Below are positions 7,861 through 15,571 of a DNA stretch of 64,000 nt, piece by piece. The notes beneath the pieces were generated by a model. The model did not search any database. It was not told the origin of the DNA and saw only the letters and a program-made list of their open reading frames with translations. Both the position numbers and the translations under genes were made by a program. This stretch comes from HTCC2207 sp002685195 (GTDB lineage: Bacteria; Pseudomonadota; Gammaproteobacteria; Pseudomonadales; Porticoccaceae), in the NCBI GenBank assembly GCA_051201675.1, contig CP179212.1, positions 1,240,001 to 1,304,000 of the forward strand, written 5' to 3'. Each line of letters opens with the position of its first letter. Position 1 is the first letter of the stretch.

Positions 7861-7891
7861 TTTGTGCAATTTCGAGACCACAATGCACAAA
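7861..7891. repeat. Inverted repeat TTTGTGCA / TGCACAAA before the demethylase gene
   Basis: Perfect 8-base arms at 7861-7868 and 7884-7891 are separated by 15 bases, in the 131-base gap between the small gene and the DmdA-like gene. There is no T-run, so it is not a terminator; an operator or mRNA hairpin is possible. Confidence 0.4.
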
Positions 7892-7922
7892 ATTAGTTAG
7901 AGCAAATTAAAGAGCAAATGCT

Positions 7923-9149
7923 ATGTCTATAACCCACGAAAATACAGAGTCAGTGACCCTCGATTTTGACGTTCAAGTTCCCGAAGCTTTAGCGGCAAAT
8001 GATGCGCCGAAGCCCTTTGGTTTTGGTACGCAAATTCGTAAATCTTGTTATTTCGATGCCACGGTACGCTGGGGTGCTGCCGCATTCTCGGTCTACAACC
8101 ATATGTATATCCCCAGGGATTTTGGAGATCCAGAGCAAAACTTTTGGAATCTTGTTAATGCAGCAACGTTGAGTGATGTGGCAGTTGAGCGACAGGTGGA
8201 GATAACCGGACCAGATGCGGCTAGTTTTGTACAGTTGTTAACCCCGCGTAACCTTTCTACCTGTGCTGTGGGGCAATGTAAATATGTGTTAATTACCAAT
8301 ACCGATGGCGGCATACTAAACGACCCTATCCTATTACGTTTAGGTGAAAATCATTTTTGGCTTTCCTTAGCTGACAGCGATATTTTACTCTGGGCTCAGG
8401 CGCTTGCGATTAATTCTGGGTTAGACGTTCAGATTAATGAACCTGATGTGTCACCATTGCAGTTGCAGGGCCCGAAGTCCGGTGCAATTATGCAGTCGTT
8501 GTTTGGCGACAAAATCAATGAACTGCGCTACTACTGGTTTGCTGAGTTCGAACTAGACGGTATGCCTCTAATAATCTCCCGCACTGGCTGGTCAAGTGAG
8601 TTGGGTTATGAGATTTATTTACGCGATGGTACTCGTGGAGACGAACTATGGGAGCGTCTAATGGACGCGGGCCGAGAGTTTGGCTTGCAGCCAGGACACA
8701 CTTCAGCAATAAGGCGTATTGAGGGCGGTATGCTCTCCTACCACGCGGACATGGACAGCAAGACTAACCCTTATGAATTGGGCCTAGACCGCCTCGTTGA
8801 TCTAGAAATGACCGCTGATTTTGTTGGCAAGGCGGCACTGACCAAAATTGCAGCAGAGGGTGTTAAGCGCAAGCAGGTTGGTTTAATTATTGATGGGGAG
8901 CCTTTTGACGGGGCAAATAATGAATTTTGGCCAGTTTTTGTTGGTTCTGAACAGGTGGGAGTGGTCACTTCCGCCATTTACTCGCCGCGCTTGAAAGCAA
9001 ATATTGCCTTAGCTATGGTAAGCGTTGAGCATAGTGCTTTAGATACAGAAGCTCAGATTGTGACCCAATTTGAACAACGCGGTGCTAAAGTAGTTGCTAA
9101 GCCTTTTTACGATCCTAAAAAAAGCATTGCTAGTTCGGTAGAGGTATAA
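7923..9149 (+). CDS. dmdA: DmdA-like tetrahydrofolate-dependent demethylase (GcvT superfamily)
   Basis: A 408-residue protein of the aminomethyltransferase/GcvT superfamily, closest in motif pattern to DMSP demethylase DmdA. It has F-S-V-Y-N-H-M (55-61; DmdA has Y-T-V-Y-N-H-M), V-E-R-Q-V (88-92), L-L-T-P-R, G-G-I-L-N-D-P (129-135), W-L-S-L-A-D-S-D (146-153), E-P-D-V-S-P-L (173-179) and S-R-T-G-W-S (219-224). DmdA moves a methyl group from dimethylsulfoniopropionate to THF, giving methylmercaptopropionate. About 30 residues precede the usual N-terminus. S-S-E-L-G-Y-E after G-W differs from the usual DmdA K-Q-G-G-F-E, so another methylated substrate (as in LigM/DesA-type enzymes) is possible. 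The upstream SAM-II switch and downstream CoA-type genes fit methyl/thioester metabolism. Confidence 0.7.
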   Translation: MSITHENTESVTLDFDVQVPEALAANDAPKPFGFGTQIRKSCYFDATVRWGAAAFSVYNHMYIPRDFGDPEQNFWNLVNAATLSDVAVERQVEITGPDAASFVQLLTPRNLSTCAVGQCKYVLITNTDGGILNDPILLRLGENHFWLSLADSDILLWAQALAINSGLDVQINEPDVSPLQLQGPKSGAIMQSLFGDKINELRYYWFAEFELDGMPLIISRTGWSSELGYEIYLRDGTRGDELWERLMDAGREFGLQPGHTSAIRRIEGGMLSYHADMDSKTNPYELGLDRLVDLEMTADFVGKAALTKIAAEGVKRKQVGLIIDGEPFDGANNEFWPVFVGSEQVGVVTSAIYSPRLKANIALAMVSVEHSALDTEAQIVTQFEQRGAKVVAKPFYDPKKSIASSVEV

Positions 9150-9158
9150 CTTAAATTA

Positions 9159-9614
9159 TTGGATGGAGTTGCTGCTATTAATCACGATCATTATTCAGAT
9201 GACTATTTGAAAAACATTCTCACCGAGGTGCAATCTATTGCGCTGGTGGGTGCTAGCCCTAGAGCCGATCGTGATAGCCACATCGTAATGAAGGTTTTGC
9301 TTGAGGCGGGCTATCAGGTGATTCCGGTCAATCCAAGGGAGGCGGGGAACTCCATTCTGGGTCAGACTTGTTATGGGTCCTTGGCAGAGATTGATGTTCC
9401 TGTTGATATGGTTGAGATTTTTCGCTCATCAGAAGCCGCGCTGGGTGTAACTGAGGAGGCTGTTGCGATTGGAGCTAAAGTGGTTTGGATGCAGTTGCAG
9501 ATTGTTAACTATCAGGCGGCAGAAATAGCTGAATCGTCCGGTATAAAAGTTGTGATGGATCGCTGTCCAAAGCTAGAATTACAGAAAGCCTATTGGACGA
9601 GTCAGGTAAGATAG
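9159..9614 (+). CDS. CoA-binding domain protein (YccU-like)
   Basis: A 151-residue single-domain Rossmann protein. The CoA_binding_2 signature is visible: S-I-A-L-V-G-A-S-P near residue 27, G-Y-Q-V-I-P-V-N-P in the middle, Y-G-S-L-A-E-I, then V-D-M-V-E-I-F-R and G-A-K-V-V-W-M-Q, with V-M-D-R-C-P near the end. These small proteins bind CoA, but no reaction is established. I use the TTG at 9159, nine bases after the demethylase stop; no in-frame ATG precedes the conserved core and the ribosome site is weak, so the start is uncertain. Tight spacing on both sides puts it in the demethylase operon. Confidence 0.8.
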   Translation: MDGVAAINHDHYSDDYLKNILTEVQSIALVGASPRADRDSHIVMKVLLEAGYQVIPVNPREAGNSILGQTCYGSLAEIDVPVDMVEIFRSSEAALGVTEEAVAIGAKVVWMQLQIVNYQAAEIAESSGIKVVMDRCPKLELQKAYWTSQVR

Positions 9615-9651
9615 TCCACTGTAGTAAAACAGTTAACTTTGGGGCAATACA

Positions 9652-10458
9652 ATGACAGGACATGCGGATAATGACATCTTACTGAGTGAATTAACTGATG
9701 GTGTCCTTAGACTCACTTTAAATGACAATAAACGGCGTAACGCACTGTCTACAGACATGCTAGCTCGATTGTCAGTGGCGTTTACCGAAGCGGCGGATGA
9801 TTCAAGAGTACGAGTTGTAGTGTTAGCGGCTACGGGCCCTGTGTTTTGCTCTGGCCATGATTTAAAAGAGATGACTGCGGCCCGAACCATGGCGGATAAG
9901 GGGCACGAAGCCTATCAACAGTTATTCGCTGCTTGTGCCTCGGTGATGGAACTGATCGTGCGTAACCCCAAGCCTGTTATAGCAGAGGTCGCTGGAACTG
10001 CAACTGCGGCAGGCTGCCAATTGGTGGCTAGTTGTGATCTAGCAATGGCCTCAAATACTGTCAAATTCGCGACCCCTGGGGTTAATCTTGGTTTGTTTTG
10101 CTCTACTCCAATGGTGGCGTTGTCACGAAACGTGAGCCGTAAGCATGCGATGGAAATGCTCCTGAGCGGTGAGATGCTGGATGCCAGCAGGGCAGAGCAA
10201 ATAGGATTGATCAATAGGGCGTTTAACCCCGATCAATTGACATCTGAAACTATGGCTATGGCACTCAAAATCGCCAGTAAATCCACCATGACCATTGCAA
10301 TTGGTAAGCGCGCTTTTTATGAGCAGGCAGAGATGCCCTTGAACGAGGCCTATGCCTACACATCGCAAGTGATGACTGAAAACATGCTCACTAGGGATGC
10401 AGAAGAGGGAATTGGCGCATTTTTGGGCAAACGTACCCCTGAATGGCAAGACCAATGA
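9652..10458 (+). CDS. ECHDC3-like enoyl-CoA hydratase/isomerase-fold protein lacking both catalytic glutamates
   Basis: A 268-residue crotonase-fold protein. The oxyanion-hole motif is present (F-C-S-G-H-D-L-K-E, 65-73). The region that carries the two catalytic Glu of enoyl-CoA hydratases reads A-A-G-C-Q-L-V-A-S-C-D (119-129) and F-A-T-P-G-V-N-L-G-L-F (139-149): Gln123 and Gly143 stand where Glu is expected. The same pattern marks the ECHDC3 branch, so the family is firm but hydratase activity is doubtful. It may be a thioesterase-like, lyase-like or binding protein. It follows the CoA-binding protein by 37 bases (GGGG before the ATG) and its stop overlaps the ligase start. A DmdD-type methylthioacryloyl-CoA hydratase is unlikely because that enzyme needs the Glu pair. 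Confidence 0.82.
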   Translation: MTGHADNDILLSELTDGVLRLTLNDNKRRNALSTDMLARLSVAFTEAADDSRVRVVVLAATGPVFCSGHDLKEMTAARTMADKGHEAYQQLFAACASVMELIVRNPKPVIAEVAGTATAAGCQLVASCDLAMASNTVKFATPGVNLGLFCSTPMVALSRNVSRKHAMEMLLSGEMLDASRAEQIGLINRAFNPDQLTSETMAMALKIASKSTMTIAIGKRAFYEQAEMPLNEAYAYTSQVMTENMLTRDAEEGIGAFLGKRTPEWQDQ

Positions 10459-12101
10459 AGCCCAGCATCTATGAAGTAGGCTTAGACAAAAACGAGGCTA
10501 ACCACCAGCCTCTAAGTCCCTTACCATTCCTAGAGCGCGCCGCTAGCGTATTTCCTGACCACATAGCAGTGGTACATGGAAATACCAAGCTTACCTATGC
10601 GCAATTTTATCGACGCTGTCGTCAGTTTGCATCGGTGTTAGCTGCAAGAGGAATTGGCCGCGGAGATACAGTTTCTGTGATGTTGGCGAATACCCCACCA
10701 ATGCTGGAAGCTCATTATGCAGTACCTATGTGCGGCGCAGTGCTGCACGCCATTAATACGCGTTTGGATGCGAGAGTGATTGCCTTTCAGTTGGAGCATG
10801 GCGAAAGTAAAGTGTTGATCACTGATACAGCCTTCTCTTCTACAATTGATGTTGCTCTTGAAAATACTAAAGCAGAGCCTTTTTTGATTGATTACTCTGA
10901 CCCAGTATTTCCGCAAGACGGGGAGAGATTGGGTAGCGATGACTACGAAGCTCTCGTAGAGTCTGGTGACCCAGATTTTGCATGGCTCATGCCTAACGAT
11001 GAATGGGATGCAATTGCGCTCAATTACACCTCTGGCACCACAGGTGATCCAAAAGGGGTTGTATACCACCATCGTGGCGCTTGTCTAATCGCCCAGGGAA
11101 ACATTATTACCGCGTCGATTGCAAAACATGCGGTGTATTTATGGACTCTGCCAATGTTTCACTGCAACGGTTGGTGTTTCCCTTGGACCATTGCTGCGGT
11201 CAACGGAACCCACGTTTGCCTTAGAGAGGTGAGAGCGGATGCTATATGGGCCTCTCTGGTGGACAACGAGGTGACTCTGCTGTGTGGGGCACCTGTGGTG
11301 ATGTCTGCTCTTCTGAGTGCGTCTGATGAAGAAAAGCGAATACTGCCAAAGCCTATAGATTTCTTCACTGCCGCTGCACCGCCGCCTGAGGCTGTATTAG
11401 CGAGCATGGGTGAAGCAGGATTTAACGTGACCCATCTCTATGGCCTGACCGAGGTTTATGGCCCTGCGGTCGTCAATGATTGGCATTCTGAGTGGGATGT
11501 TTTGCCTAGCGCCCAGAAAGCAACGCTAAAGGCGCGGCAAGGGGTTCGATATCATGCTCTGGAAGAGCTTGATGTGTTGGATCCGCAAACTATGCAGCCG
11601 GTTCCGAGGGATGGTGAAACCCTTGGAGAGGTTATGTTCCGCGGCAATGTGGTGATGAAAGGCTATTTAAAGAACAAGCAGGCTACTGATGAGGCGTTTA
11701 AGGATGGTTGGTTTCATTCGGGTGATTTAGGTGTCGTCTATCCTGACGGTTATGTCCAACTTAAAGACCGCTCCAAAGATATTATTATTTCTGGTGGTGA
11801 AAACATTTCATCCATTGAAATCGAAGATGTCCTATATAAGCATTCTGATGTTTTAGCAGCTGCTGTCGTAGCTATGCCCCATGAGAAGTGGGGAGAGACC
11901 CCCTGTGCGTTTATTGAGCTTGTAGAATCAAGTGAGTTATCGGCGGAGGACATGATCCTCTGGTGTAAACAACATATGGCAAGCTTTAAAGTTCCTCGTC
12001 ACTTTGTGTTTCAGGAAATTGTTAAAACCTCTACGGGCAAAGTGCAGAAGTTTTTACTCCGTGAGCAGGCAATCAATTTAGCAGGGCACAATGCACCGTA
12101 G
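10455..12101 (+). CDS. Short/medium-chain acyl-CoA ligase (AMP-forming)
   Basis: A 548-residue ANL-superfamily ligase. It has the ATP loop Y-T-S-G-T-T-G-D-P-K-G, the L-Y-G-L-T-E motif, H-S-G-D-L-G-V with G-Y-V-Q-L-K-D-R-S-K-D, G-G-E-N-I-S-S-I-E, and the catalytic C-terminal lysine in T-S-T-G-K-V-Q-K. The opening Y-E-V-G-L-D-K-N followed by P-L-S-P-L-P-F-L-E-R-A-A is typical of the short/medium-chain acyl-CoA synthetase group. I chose the ATG at 10455, which forms an ATGA overlap with the previous stop; an ATG at 10443 is in frame. It activates a carboxylic acid as the CoA thioester. In a DMSP-type pathway it could act as a methylmercaptopropionate-CoA ligase (DmdB role), but no dmdC dehydrogenase follows. 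Confidence 0.88.
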   Translation: MKPSIYEVGLDKNEANHQPLSPLPFLERAASVFPDHIAVVHGNTKLTYAQFYRRCRQFASVLAARGIGRGDTVSVMLANTPPMLEAHYAVPMCGAVLHAINTRLDARVIAFQLEHGESKVLITDTAFSSTIDVALENTKAEPFLIDYSDPVFPQDGERLGSDDYEALVESGDPDFAWLMPNDEWDAIALNYTSGTTGDPKGVVYHHRGACLIAQGNIITASIAKHAVYLWTLPMFHCNGWCFPWTIAAVNGTHVCLREVRADAIWASLVDNEVTLLCGAPVVMSALLSASDEEKRILPKPIDFFTAAAPPPEAVLASMGEAGFNVTHLYGLTEVYGPAVVNDWHSEWDVLPSAQKATLKARQGVRYHALEELDVLDPQTMQPVPRDGETLGEVMFRGNVVMKGYLKNKQATDEAFKDGWFHSGDLGVVYPDGYVQLKDRSKDIIISGGENISSIEIEDVLYKHSDVLAAAVVAMPHEKWGETPCAFIELVESSELSAEDMILWCKQHMASFKVPRHFVFQEIVKTSTGKVQKFLLREQAINLAGHNAP

Positions 12102-12139
12102 AGTGGTAAAAATAACTCTATACTGATCTGATGACTCGA

Positions 12140-12460
12140 TTAGCCAAGACTGCGCCGTTGGAAAGCCGGTGGATCATACTTTGCCCAATTGGGTTTCGCT
12201 TTTTGTTCTGGAAGTTTGTCTTGCATTTGACGTTCTTCAAGAGTCGTTCCATAGGCTAAATGGTGTTCTTGGTCGACGAGAGTTGTGATATCAATCTCTT
12301 CGATAATTCCTAGTAATAAGCCAGCTTTGAAATAACCTTCCAGTTGATCTCTATGCTTTTCACGCCTGGGATTTTGCTCGCCTAAGCTATAAATCTGCTG
12401 TAATTTATGACGAGCAGTTTCGATATATCGGGTTCGCTTGTAAGCATTTTCAAATGACAT
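12140..12460 (-). CDS. Hypothetical protein, 106 residues
   Basis: I do not recognise a family. The product is charged and mostly helical in look (M-S-F-E-N-A-Y-K-R-T-R-Y near the start, L-E-G-Y-F-K-A-G-L-L-L-G-I-I-E-E-I in the middle) with a Pro/Arg-rich tail, no signal peptide and no membrane segment. It converges on the acyl-CoA ligase gene, with 38 bases between the stops. The start has no good ribosome site. A coherent amino-acid mix and no competing frame make it a likely real gene, probably a small cytoplasmic protein of restricted distribution. Confidence 0.6.
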   Translation of the reverse strand: MSFENAYKRTRYIETARHKLQQIYSLGEQNPRREKHRDQLEGYFKAGLLLGIIEEIDITTLVDQEHHLAYGTTLEERQMQDKLPEQKAKPNWAKYDPPAFQRRSLG

Positions 12461-12620
12461 GTCGGAAGTTTTTCAAATAGATCAGATAGCCTTTTATGCT
12501 ATCGCAGACTACTCAAGAACGCTATGTTTTACTAACTAATATGGAGTAAAAAATGTGGGAGGTAAAATTTTCTAGGGGCCTAATCGCACATCAACATCAT
12601 TATTAAGCTATCTTAAAAGC

Positions 12621-13157
12621 ATGCCTATTGATTATGTTCATATCACTACGCCGCCAGTTCACGCTCACATTAATTATCTTCATGTGCCAGATATTGGTGG
12701 GCCGTTGTCAGATGATCGCTATAAAATCACGATCTTGATTTCCAAGCATGATACGGAATGTATCAAAGAAATTAATAACGCCTGCGAAAGAGCCGCTAAC
12801 CGCGAATGGTCAGGTGATGGAACTAAGGATGTTCAGATGCCGTTAACTGACGGAGAGATTCAGAAATCGATCCGGCCAGAGCTGGCTAATTATCACCTTT
12901 GCACGTTTAAAAGTTTTCATGCGCCTATATTACAGATGCCGGATGGCACAGTGATGCCCCGGTCAGTTGAAATTAAGGTGGGAGATCCCGTTCGAGTATT
13001 TGGTGCCATGGGGGGGATGATTGAGGATCAAAGAAAAGTTGTGGTTTGTTATCTAAGTGGTGTGCAATTACTCAATGAACCGCCTGATTCTAAGAACAAT
13101 TCCTCAGTTATTGAGCGTCTGCACCAGCGATTAGCCGACTTTTTGCCATGGAATTAA
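12621..13157 (+). CDS. Hypothetical protein resembling phage ssDNA-binding proteins (DUF2815/T7 gp2.5-like pattern)
   Basis: A 178-residue protein. The order of features recalls DUF2815-type phage ssDNA-binding proteins: a beta start with I-N-Y-L-H-V-P, then Y-K-I-T-I-L-I-S-K-H-D, a helix with C-E-R-A-A-N-R-E-W, the P-L-T-D-G-E motif, F-K-S-F-H-A-P, V-E-I-K-V-G-D-P-V-R-V, and a late L-S-G-V-Q-L-L. The match is by eye and the function is inference. There are no phage genes around it. It overlaps the next membrane-protein gene by 10 bases, so the two are translated together. The ribosome site is weak. If the resemblance is wrong it is simply an unknown cytoplasmic protein. Confidence 0.65.
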   Translation: MPIDYVHITTPPVHAHINYLHVPDIGGPLSDDRYKITILISKHDTECIKEINNACERAANREWSGDGTKDVQMPLTDGEIQKSIRPELANYHLCTFKSFHAPILQMPDGTVMPRSVEIKVGDPVRVFGAMGGMIEDQRKVVVCYLSGVQLLNEPPDSKNNSSVIERLHQRLADFLPWN

Positions 13158-13522
13158 TCGTTCTGTCCCAAATCATGATAAGCCTTTTAATGCTTGCTCT
13201 GGTGAGCACGCGTCGGTTATATCAAAGACGATCCTTGGCAAGTCTTAGCGCTGAGCAACCCCTATTATTTTCAGTATACATGACCTTCCTCGCCGCAGTA
13301 GTTTTTGTATTTGGTCTGTATTTTTTGCAGCTGTTTATAAGTTTTACTTACGTTTTAGGTCTTTTAGGTTACGCGGTAGTTTTTTCAATACTTATTAAGC
13401 GTTCTGGTTATACCTCGACAGTTTGGGCATTAGCGCTGATTGGGCTGGTCGGTACAATTTTGATGCAGTTATTATTCTTTGTTAAGGGCTATGACATAAC
13501 AGCCATTAGGGCTCATCGTTGA
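13148..13522 (+). CDS. Hypothetical small membrane protein, about four transmembrane segments
   Basis: A 124-residue hydrophobic protein with membrane segments at about residues 2-19, 40-62, 64-84 and 92-113; after the first segment comes the basic stretch R-R-L-Y-Q-R-R. No family is recognised. Its ATG lies inside the end of the previous gene (10-base overlap), which implies coupled translation and perhaps a joint role with the putative nucleic-acid-binding protein. No enzyme motif is visible. Confidence 0.65.
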   Translation: MELIVLSQIMISLLMLALVSTRRLYQRRSLASLSAEQPLLFSVYMTFLAAVVFVFGLYFLQLFISFTYVLGLLGYAVVFSILIKRSGYTSTVWALALIGLVGTILMQLLFFVKGYDITAIRAHR

Positions 13523-13539
13523 GGGAAGAAGGGACAATA

Positions 13540-13734
13540 CTATCTGTCTTTTTTTATGCGAGTGATGGTGGTTTGAACATCTCCAGCTTCAAGACGTTTG
13601 TCAATTTCCTCAGGAGATAAATAGTCTAAATCCCAATGGTTACAAATATCATTTCTGTAGCGGGTATGGTTCTTATCAGTAGATTCTGATTTTTTCTTGT
13701 TAAAGTAGCTCAATAATCGATTGCTAATTGACAT
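13540..13734 (-). CDS. Hypothetical protein, 64 residues
   Basis: A small, charged, soluble product with a basic N-terminal third and a C-terminal part reading L-S-P-E-E-I-D-K-R-L-E-A-G-D-V, which looks like a folded helical unit. No family is recognised. It converges on the small membrane-protein gene and its start lacks a clear ribosome site. The protein-like composition of the second half is the main reason to keep it. Confidence 0.45.
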   Translation of the reverse strand: MSISNRLLSYFNKKKSESTDKNHTRYRNDICNHWDLDYLSPEEIDKRLEAGDVQTTITRIKKDR

Positions 13735-14233
13735 AAGCCATAGATTTTTTGGTTGTAAGTTGGGAGCATAGTGTAGTCGATGGAGAGTTACTTTGGCTAT
13801 AGATGGTCTCAGATGAAACTAATCTCTGAGGTACCTGTCTTATCCCTGACAGTGATTAATGAACAGTGACTTATAAATCAACCAGAGAGAGCGCAGTTTT
13901 TGGATATTTATACTCTAATAATACTAATAGGCTTTGTTACCAGTATATTCAGCACATTTATTTTTGGACCAACATTCGAAAGTTTAGCGGGCCTGACTAC
14001 TTTTACTATCGTGGGGCTAATTGCGTTGTCTGATTAGCACGAAATCTCGCTGTTAGATGCCCCGTATCTAATTTATCCACTGTCAATTCAGACAATTATA
14101 ATAGTCCTATGATTCCGTTATTTCAAAAATAAAGTAGTTAGCTAGGGGTGCACTTTAACTCCAAATTTTTCATTGCATTGCGTAAAAAAGGTAGCCAGTT
14201 GGCTTGAGCCTCGACAAAGTACCCTGAGAAAAA
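13735..14233. other. Long intergenic stretch with at most one small gene
   Basis: About 500 AT-rich bases between the 64-residue gene and the aminotransferase gene. Apart from the possible 45-codon frame at 13900-14037 I see no coding sequence, RNA gene or mobile element. A short hairpin, CTGTC-ttatccct-GACAG, occurs near 13835-13855. Confidence 0.6.
13900..14037 (+). CDS. Possible 45-residue hydrophobic small membrane protein (TTG start)
   Basis: A TTG preceded by GAGAGAG about 9 bases upstream opens a frame of 45 codons. The product is strongly hydrophobic: a first segment L-I-I-L-I-G-F-V-T-S-I-F and a second T-F-T-I-V-G-L-I-A-L near the end, with a short polar tip. It stands alone in an otherwise empty region. 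It could be a true small membrane protein or chance; there is no homology evidence. Confidence 0.3.
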   Translation: MDIYTLIILIGFVTSIFSTFIFGPTFESLAGLTTFTIVGLIALSD

Positions 14234-15493
14234 TCAGTGAATACTTGCGAGGAATTTACTCAACAAGTCGATGCCTTGCCTCATCTTGTTGGTGTGCTTA
14301 TCGGTTAGCTCATCTGACCAGCCAGATTGATTCAGGTCATCCATTGCCTGTGATCCGTCAAAATCTACATATGCAAGCCGAGTACAAAGACTAGCTGCAG
14401 GCATGCCAAAGGCCACACCGGGCAAAAGTGCGACGCCGGTTTCCTGCAACACATGTGAGCAAACGGCCGAATCGGTTGCAAACCCCATTTGACTTAACTT
14501 GTCTCGAAAATGAGAAAAGTCTACCAACATGTAGAAACCTCCTTGTGGGGAATGTGCTCTCAGGCCAGCATCGATTAACGCAATGTGTATCTCACGGCCA
14601 ATGGCGCCTAAAATGGTTCTTTGATTGGCTGTATACCGCTCTATCTCCGGCTCTCGAGAGTAGGCCGTAACAGCCGCATGCTGAATCGGAGCAGCGGCAC
14701 AGGAATACGTCTCAGAAGCTATGCCAAGCATGGCGTGTTTAAGATTTTCATCATATTTTTCAGGTAAAATTGCAATACCCAAGCGCCATCCTCCGGCTCC
14801 CGCCCATTTCGACAAACCTGAGGTTACAAATGTTCCCTCGGGATAATAGCTGGCTAGGCTTACATGTTGATTATCATGTTGAAGTGGCGCATAGATTTCA
14901 TCAGATATCACCCTTGCACCATATTTTTTTAGCACGACCGCCAACAATTTAAGCTCTTTTTTTGAGTAACACTGGCCATCAGGATTTCCTGGTGAATTTA
15001 ATACAACTAAAAGCGTTTCATGATCCTTGGACGCTTTTTTTAATGTAATCTCCAATTGTTTAGCAGTGATACGATATCGTTGTGTGTATTCGGTCTGCAT
15101 AAGAAAAGTGCTGTGTCCTATCAATTTAGCCTGCGGGGCATAAGATACCCATGCTGGCGCAGGGATAAGGACTGCAGCCCGCTCATAAGCACTCATGATG
15201 GTATAAATTAGTGCTTTGGAGCCCGGTGCAATAAAAACCTGATCCCCAGAGATTTGGCGCTGCTCAAATGAAGAATGATATTCAGCTACCTGGTCGCGTA
15301 ACGATTTTAGTCCTTGGACGGGGGTATATTCTTTGTGGTGTGCAGATTTCATGAGAGCATCTCGCAATATCGGTGAAACCGGAAAAGGTGATTGACCAAA
15401 ACCAAAATGGAATACCTGTCGTCCGGTTTTTTCGAGGATTTGAGACTGTTCATTTAATAATAAAGTGCTTGAGAGTGGAATGCGGCGGTACAT
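14234..15493 (-). CDS. PLP-dependent aminotransferase, class I/II (fold type I)
   Basis: A 419-residue aminotransferase. It has an N-terminal substrate loop (H-F-G-F-G-Q-S-P-F-P), P-V-Q-G-L-K-S-L-R, N-S-P-G-N-P-D-G for the conserved Asn-Pro turn, V-I-S-D-E-I-Y with the PLP Asp, and S-G-L-S-K-W-A-G-A-G-G-W-R with the Schiff-base lysine. A C-terminal G-G-F-Y-M-L-V-D is typical of the aspartate-aminotransferase superfamily. The exact amino acid is not clear. It is transcribed away from a LysR regulator 78 bases off, the usual arrangement for a LysR and its target. Confidence 0.88.
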   Translation of the reverse strand: MYRRIPLSSTLLLNEQSQILEKTGRQVFHFGFGQSPFPVSPILRDALMKSAHHKEYTPVQGLKSLRDQVAEYHSSFEQRQISGDQVFIAPGSKALIYTIMSAYERAAVLIPAPAWVSYAPQAKLIGHSTFLMQTEYTQRYRITAKQLEITLKKASKDHETLLVVLNSPGNPDGQCYSKKELKLLAVVLKKYGARVISDEIYAPLQHDNQHVSLASYYPEGTFVTSGLSKWAGAGGWRLGIAILPEKYDENLKHAMLGIASETYSCAAAPIQHAAVTAYSREPEIERYTANQRTILGAIGREIHIALIDAGLRAHSPQGGFYMLVDFSHFRDKLSQMGFATDSAVCSHVLQETGVALLPGVAFGMPAASLCTRLAYVDFDGSQAMDDLNQSGWSDELTDKHTNKMRQGIDLLSKFLASIH

Positions 15494-15508
15494 TAAAAAT
15501 TAAACCTG

Positions 15509-15533
15509 TATTTATAAGTGTCTGGTATTTATA
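15509..15533. promoter_or_regulatory. Direct repeat TATTTATA in the aminotransferase/LysR divergent promoter region
   Basis: TATTTATA occurs at 15509-15516 and again at 15526-15533, a 17-base period, between the two divergent genes. It could be LysR half-sites or promoter elements; this is only suggestive. Confidence 0.3.
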
Positions 15534-15571
15534 CTCTGACTTTATAATCATAGAATAATGAGCGATCATTC

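Noticed and set aside
9652..10458. DmdD/AcuH-type methylthioacryloyl-CoA hydratase
   Set aside because: Both catalytic Glu positions are replaced (Gln123, Gly143); the sequence follows the ECHDC3 branch.
14173..14394. Plus-strand reading frame at the end of the aminotransferase gene
   Set aside because: It mostly overlaps the well-supported aminotransferase on the other strand and has no protein-like motif.
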